A DNA stretch of 17,500 bases from a bacterium. GTDB lineage: Bacteria > Verrucomicrobiota > Kiritimatiellia > UBA8416. A program made the translations under genes and the position numbers. The DNA lies in assembly GCA_020048935.1 (NCBI GenBank), contig JAIFLS010000124.1, positions 1 to 17,500 of the forward strand, in the 5' to 3' direction. The notes beneath the pieces were generated by a model, which made no database searches, had not been told where the DNA came from, and saw nothing but the letters and a program-made list of their open reading frames with translations. Positions within the stretch are counted from its first letter, which is position 1; each line of letters begins with the position of its first letter. This document shows positions 15,509-17,500 of the stretch, in pieces.

Positions 15509-15703
15509 AACTACGGAATACACGGAATACAGATGCGTCATCGACGGGGAGACAAAGATTAGATTTGCCACAAAATGCACAAAAACCACAAAAAATTGCA
15601 GAATTCTTGCTTGATCGGTTTTGTGTATTTTGTGCCTTTTGTGGCAATGTATTACTAGTTCAACGTATGGCTAGTTTCCGTGCATTCTGTGTGTTCCGTA
15701 GTT
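15509..15703. repeat. Nested imperfect inverted repeat
   Basis: The outer arms are 15509-15528 (AACTACGGAATACACGGAAT) and 15684-15703, pairing at 18 of 20 positions. The inner arms are 15565-15593 and 15619-15647, pairing at about 26 of 29. They are built from a 9-nt period ending in ACAAAA (TTGCCACAAAA, TGCACAAAA, ACCACAAAA). The central loop is about 25 nt. The structure could fold as a long RNA hairpin or a DNA cruciform. Confidence 0.8.
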
Positions 15704-15723
15704 AAAAAATGATGTTGAACGGT

Positions 15724-15780
15724 TGAAGTTATAGACAAGCCCGCGACCCGGCGCTCCCGGGCAAAAACAGATTGGTAACT
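15724..15780 (+). repeat. Flanking direct repeat B
   Basis: This second copy of the 56-57-nt repeat starts TGAAGTTATAG and ends GGTAACT, one base before the LptE start codon. GGTAA is the only Shine-Dalgarno-like stretch upstream of LptE, so the repeat may supply its ribosome binding site. Confidence 0.75.
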
Positions 15781-15781
15781 G

Positions 15782-16312
15782 ATGAAAACCATTTATAGAA
15801 TTTACGCCCTCCTTTCCATTCCCGCCCTGTGCGCGGGCCTGCTCCTGAATTCCGGTTGTGCCGCATTCGGGTACCGTGTCGGTACCACGCTGCCACCGGG
15901 GATCGAGGTGGTGCATGTCCCCTCGTTCGAGAACAAAAGCGGCGAACCGAGGATTGACCTCGGCGCCACCCAGGCCACGATCGCCCAGATCCAGCGCGAC
16001 GGGACACTGACTATCGGCGGCATTGACAAGGCCGATGTCGTGCTGCTGGTCGTGCTCACCGATTTCTCGCTCACGCCGCTGCGCTACGATAGCGACACCG
16101 CCACCAGCACCCGAGAGTACCGCATGACGATCAAGGCGGATGTCAAGCTGGTGCGGCAACTCGACAAGACGGTGATAGCGGCTAGTTCCGTCAAGGGCGA
16201 AACCGAATTCGTGCCGACCGGCGACCTCTCGTCGGCCAAGCGCGACGCCCTGCCGAAGGCAGAGGAGGATCTGGCGCACCAGATCGTGAAATCCGTCGTC
16301 GAGTTCTGGTAG
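15782..16312 (+). CDS. lptE: LptE-like outer-membrane lipoprotein
   Basis: The 176-residue product carries a lipoprotein signal ending LLLNSGC, with Cys26 as the probable lipidated residue. Position -3 is Asn rather than the usual Leu. The mature part begins AAFGYRVGTTLPPGIEVVHVPSFENKSGEPRID. It continues with an IAQIQRDGTLTI segment and ADVVLLVVLTDFSLTPLRY. This is the LptE order: a GYxxG start, a VPxFxNxTxEP strand, then an RDG and an AD strand. LptE plugs and chaperones the LptD barrel that places lipopolysaccharide in the outer membrane. It indicates a diderm cell. It follows the BamD-like gene on the same strand after a repeat-filled spacer. No LptD or other Lpt gene is in the window. 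Sequence similarity in this family is low, so the symbol is tentative. Confidence 0.8.
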   Translation: MKTIYRIYALLSIPALCAGLLLNSGCAAFGYRVGTTLPPGIEVVHVPSFENKSGEPRIDLGATQATIAQIQRDGTLTIGGIDKADVVLLVVLTDFSLTPLRYDSDTATSTREYRMTIKADVKLVRQLDKTVIAASSVKGETEFVPTGDLSSAKRDALPKAEEDLAHQIVKSVVEFW

Positions 16313-16360
16313 GCCGGAGCCGGCTTCGCCAAGTGCTCCGGTGCCCGTACGAAAACGGTT

Positions 16361-16476
16361 GGTAACTTTTTGGAAATCGGTGAACGAGAACGGCGACGAG
16401 AGCGGATTACGAGTAAAGGCATTCAATCGTTCACCGTTCTCGTCGCCGTTCTCGTCAACCGAATGGTGTGACAAAA
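16361..16476 (+). repeat. Long palindromic intergenic repeat, copy 2
   Basis: This 116-nt element begins GGTAACTTTTTGG, 48 nt past the LptE stop, and ends GTGTGACAAAA. Perfect 18-nt arms ACGAGAACGGCGACGAGA (16384-16401) and its reverse complement (16438-16455) enclose a 36-nt loop. Ten bases separate the right arm from the terminal motif, exactly as in copy 1 (3574-3692). It lies upstream of the shared terminator for LptE and S20. Confidence 0.8.
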
Positions 16477-16501
16477 GGATCAAGTAAAGATAAGAGCACA
16501 A

Positions 16502-16534
16502 AAAAACGCCGGGCGTTACGCTCCCGGCGTTTTT
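16502..16534. terminator. Bidirectional rho-independent terminator (rpsT and lptE)
   Basis: AAAAACGCCGGG (16502-16513) pairs perfectly with CCCGGCGTTTTT (16523-16534) across a 9-nt loop. The GC stem has T-runs on both strands. It sits 20 nt past the rpsT stop on the minus strand and about 190 nt past the LptE stop on the plus strand, so it can serve both convergent units. Confidence 0.88.
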
Positions 16535-16554
16535 ATTCCGACAATGTCGGCGGA

Positions 16555-16821
16555 CTAGGCTTGCAGCTTCTTGATCGCCTTGGCCGCGCGGGACTTGCCG
16601 CGATCAGCCTTGTTGGACTTGATCACCCCCGCCTTGGCACCCTTGTCCAGCGTGGAGCAGAACGTGCTGTAGGCAGTCTTCGCTTTTTCCGTGTCGCCTG
16701 TCTGGATTGCATCTTCCAGATCGCGCTTGGCCGAGTTGATCCGGCTTTTCTTCGACTTGTTCAGCAGGGTGGACTCGACGGTCTGACGCTGCCGCTTCAT
16801 GGCGCTTTTTGTGTTCGGCAT
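16555..16821 (-). CDS. rpsT: 30S ribosomal protein S20
   Basis: The 88-residue basic protein matches S20 in length and layout: MPNTKSAMKRQRQTVESTLLNK, then the helix around KSRINSAKRDLEDAI, and the C-terminal LDKGAKAGVIKSNKADRGKS followed by RAAKAIKKL. S20 binds 16S rRNA early in assembly of the small subunit. The start has AAGGAG (16831-16836) nine bases upstream, preceded by a good promoter. A strong terminator follows the stop, so it is a monocistronic unit. It is convergent with lptE and divergent from the cyclophilin gene. In many bacteria S20 represses its own translation. I see no obvious structure for that in the short leader. Confidence 0.97.
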   Translation of the reverse strand: MPNTKSAMKRQRQTVESTLLNKSKKSRINSAKRDLEDAIQTGDTEKAKTAYSTFCSTLDKGAKAGVIKSNKADRGKSRAAKAIKKLQA

Positions 16822-16875
16822 CTAGTGATTCTCCTTGGACGTTTCCGCTTGCTCAAGATTCATGAAAGAGGGCAT

Positions 16876-16903
16876 ATAATAGCCATACCAGAGCCCCCGT
16901 CAA
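16876..16903 (-). promoter_or_regulatory. Promoter of rpsT
   Basis: On the minus strand TTGACG (16903 to 16898) is followed after 16 nt by TATTAT (16881 to 16876), 5/6 matches at each box. It lies about 55 nt before the S20 start codon and is the best sigma-70-type promoter in the window. Confidence 0.6.
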
Positions 16904-17000
16904 TGTTTTTATTTCCGGGGCTTGTACCGCGCGAGAGGTTCTGCTACCTTGCCCGGCGGCTTGAACAACTGTTCATGGCTGAAATGGAGCGAAAAACGTT

Positions 17001-17500
17001 ATGCGTCAAATTGGAACAATCGCGCTGGTCACCGCCTGCCTGATCCTGGCAGGTCTTGCCGGCGCACAGGAAAAGGAAGCACCCATGGTTAAACTCGTGA
17101 CCTCCGCCGGCGATATCACATTGGAACTCTATCCGGACAAGGCCCCCGCCACCGTCGAGAACTTCCTGCGCTACGTGGATGATGGTTTCTTCAAGGGAAC
17201 CATCTTCCACCGCGTGATCCGCAACTTCATGATCCAGGGCGGCGGTTTCGGTGCCGGCCTGTCGCGCAAGCAGACGCACGCGCCGATCAAGAACGAGGCA
17301 GGCAACGCGCTGAAGAACGACCGCGGCACCATCGCCATGGCCCGTACATCCATGCCCGACAGCGCCACGGCGCAGTTCTTCATCAATACCGTCAACAACG
17401 CCTCGCTCAACTTCCGCGATCCAAGCCCGAATGGAATCGGGTACTGCGTGTTCGGCCGCGTGGTCGAGGGCATGGATGTCGTGGATGCGATCCAAGGCGT
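17001..17500 (+). CDS. Exported cyclophilin-type peptidyl-prolyl isomerase, 3' end off window
   Basis: The frame opens at ATG 17001 and stays open for 166 codons to the right edge. A signal peptide, RQIGTIALVTACLILAGLAGA, ends near residue 22 before QEKEAP. The cyclophilin domain begins at about residue 29 with MVKLVTSAGDITLELYPDKAP. Catalytic-site motifs are present: FHRVI with Arg71, FMIQGG with Phe76 and Gln79, AMAR (112-115), and AQFFIN with Gln125/Phe126. VFGRVVEGMDVVDAI is near the edge. These enzymes speed cis-trans isomerisation at proline, and an exported one acts in the periplasm during folding of envelope proteins, compatible with its BamD- and LptE-like neighbours. GGAG (16986-16989) lies 11 nt upstream, a little far. 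A few more residues are expected beyond the edge. Confidence 0.93.
   Translation, partial: MRQIGTIALVTACLILAGLAGAQEKEAPMVKLVTSAGDITLELYPDKAPATVENFLRYVDDGFFKGTIFHRVIRNFMIQGGGFGAGLSRKQTHAPIKNEAGNALKNDRGTIAMARTSMPDSATAQFFINTVNNASLNFRDPSPNGIGYCVFGRVVEGMDVVDAIQG

Larger units (their letters stand above)
15452..15781. other. 330-nt gene-free spacer filled by repeats
   Basis: The whole stretch between the TPR stop and the LptE start is direct repeat A, a nested inverted repeat, and direct repeat B. Minus-strand open frames here translate the repeats into low-complexity Phe/Cys/Val-rich text and are not credible genes. I see no clear promoter for LptE, which is probably read through from the TPR gene. 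Confidence 0.65.

Noticed and set aside
15389..15647. Small minus-strand frames reading FCAFCG and VFRVFR-like text
   Set aside because: They are translations of the nested palindrome and flanking repeats, with no initiation signals.
15671..16501. 276-codon minus-strand frame opposite lptE
   Set aside because: It runs through repeat sequence at both ends and opposes a well-supported lipoprotein gene.
16963..16974. GAAC-N4-GTTC, resembling a Gram-positive type LexA box, before the cyclophilin gene
   Set aside because: A single 8-base match upstream of a non-SOS gene is likely chance, and no lexA or repair gene is nearby.

Overview
The window looks like chromosomal DNA of a diderm, heterotrophic bacterium of the PVC group. 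Kiritimatiellota or Verrucomicrobiota is the most likely placement. I infer this from a sulfatase, GH29, GH95, GH106-like and beta-helix gene set beside LptE-like and BamD-like envelope genes, and from palindrome-rich intergenic repeats. No rRNA or marker tree supports it. The coding density is high, and every gene I recognise is intact except the last, which runs off the right edge.

Layout. (1) 133-1839 (+): a CstA-family transporter. (2) 1985-5051 (-): GH29 alpha-L-fucosidase followed by a secreted right-handed beta-helix protein. Diverging from them is a secreted S1 sulfatase, 5317-6666 (+). The 265-nt divergent region holds two plausible promoters and a direct repeat. (3) 6724-13987 (-): a probable operon of a GH106-like glycosidase, a ClC chloride channel/antiporter 19 nt downstream, and a GH95 alpha-L-fucosidase. 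(4) 14441 to the right edge: a conserved envelope/housekeeping block with a BamD-like TPR protein (+), an LptE-like lipoprotein (+), ribosomal protein S20 (-), and an exported cyclophilin (+, partial).

How the genes may work together. The sulfatase and beta-helix protein carry export signals. GH29, GH95 and GH106-like show none. This fits a sulfated, fucose- (and perhaps rhamnose-) containing polysaccharide being desulfated and opened outside the cytoplasm, with fucosidases finishing oligosaccharides inside. The substrate is inference. No TonB receptor, regulator or fucose catabolic gene lies in the window.

The least ordinary signal is between the genes. Two roughly 117-nt elements (3574-3692 minus, 16361-16476 plus) share both ends and a palindromic core. 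The core arms differ between copies, but pairing is preserved by paired substitutions. A GGTAACT-type motif that starts these elements recurs in front of other palindromes, three times 46-48 nt after a stop codon. One of these is a nested palindrome between the TPR and LptE genes, flanked by approximately 57-nt direct repeats. A separate REP-like hairpin family, also with paired substitutions, occupies 14165-14309.
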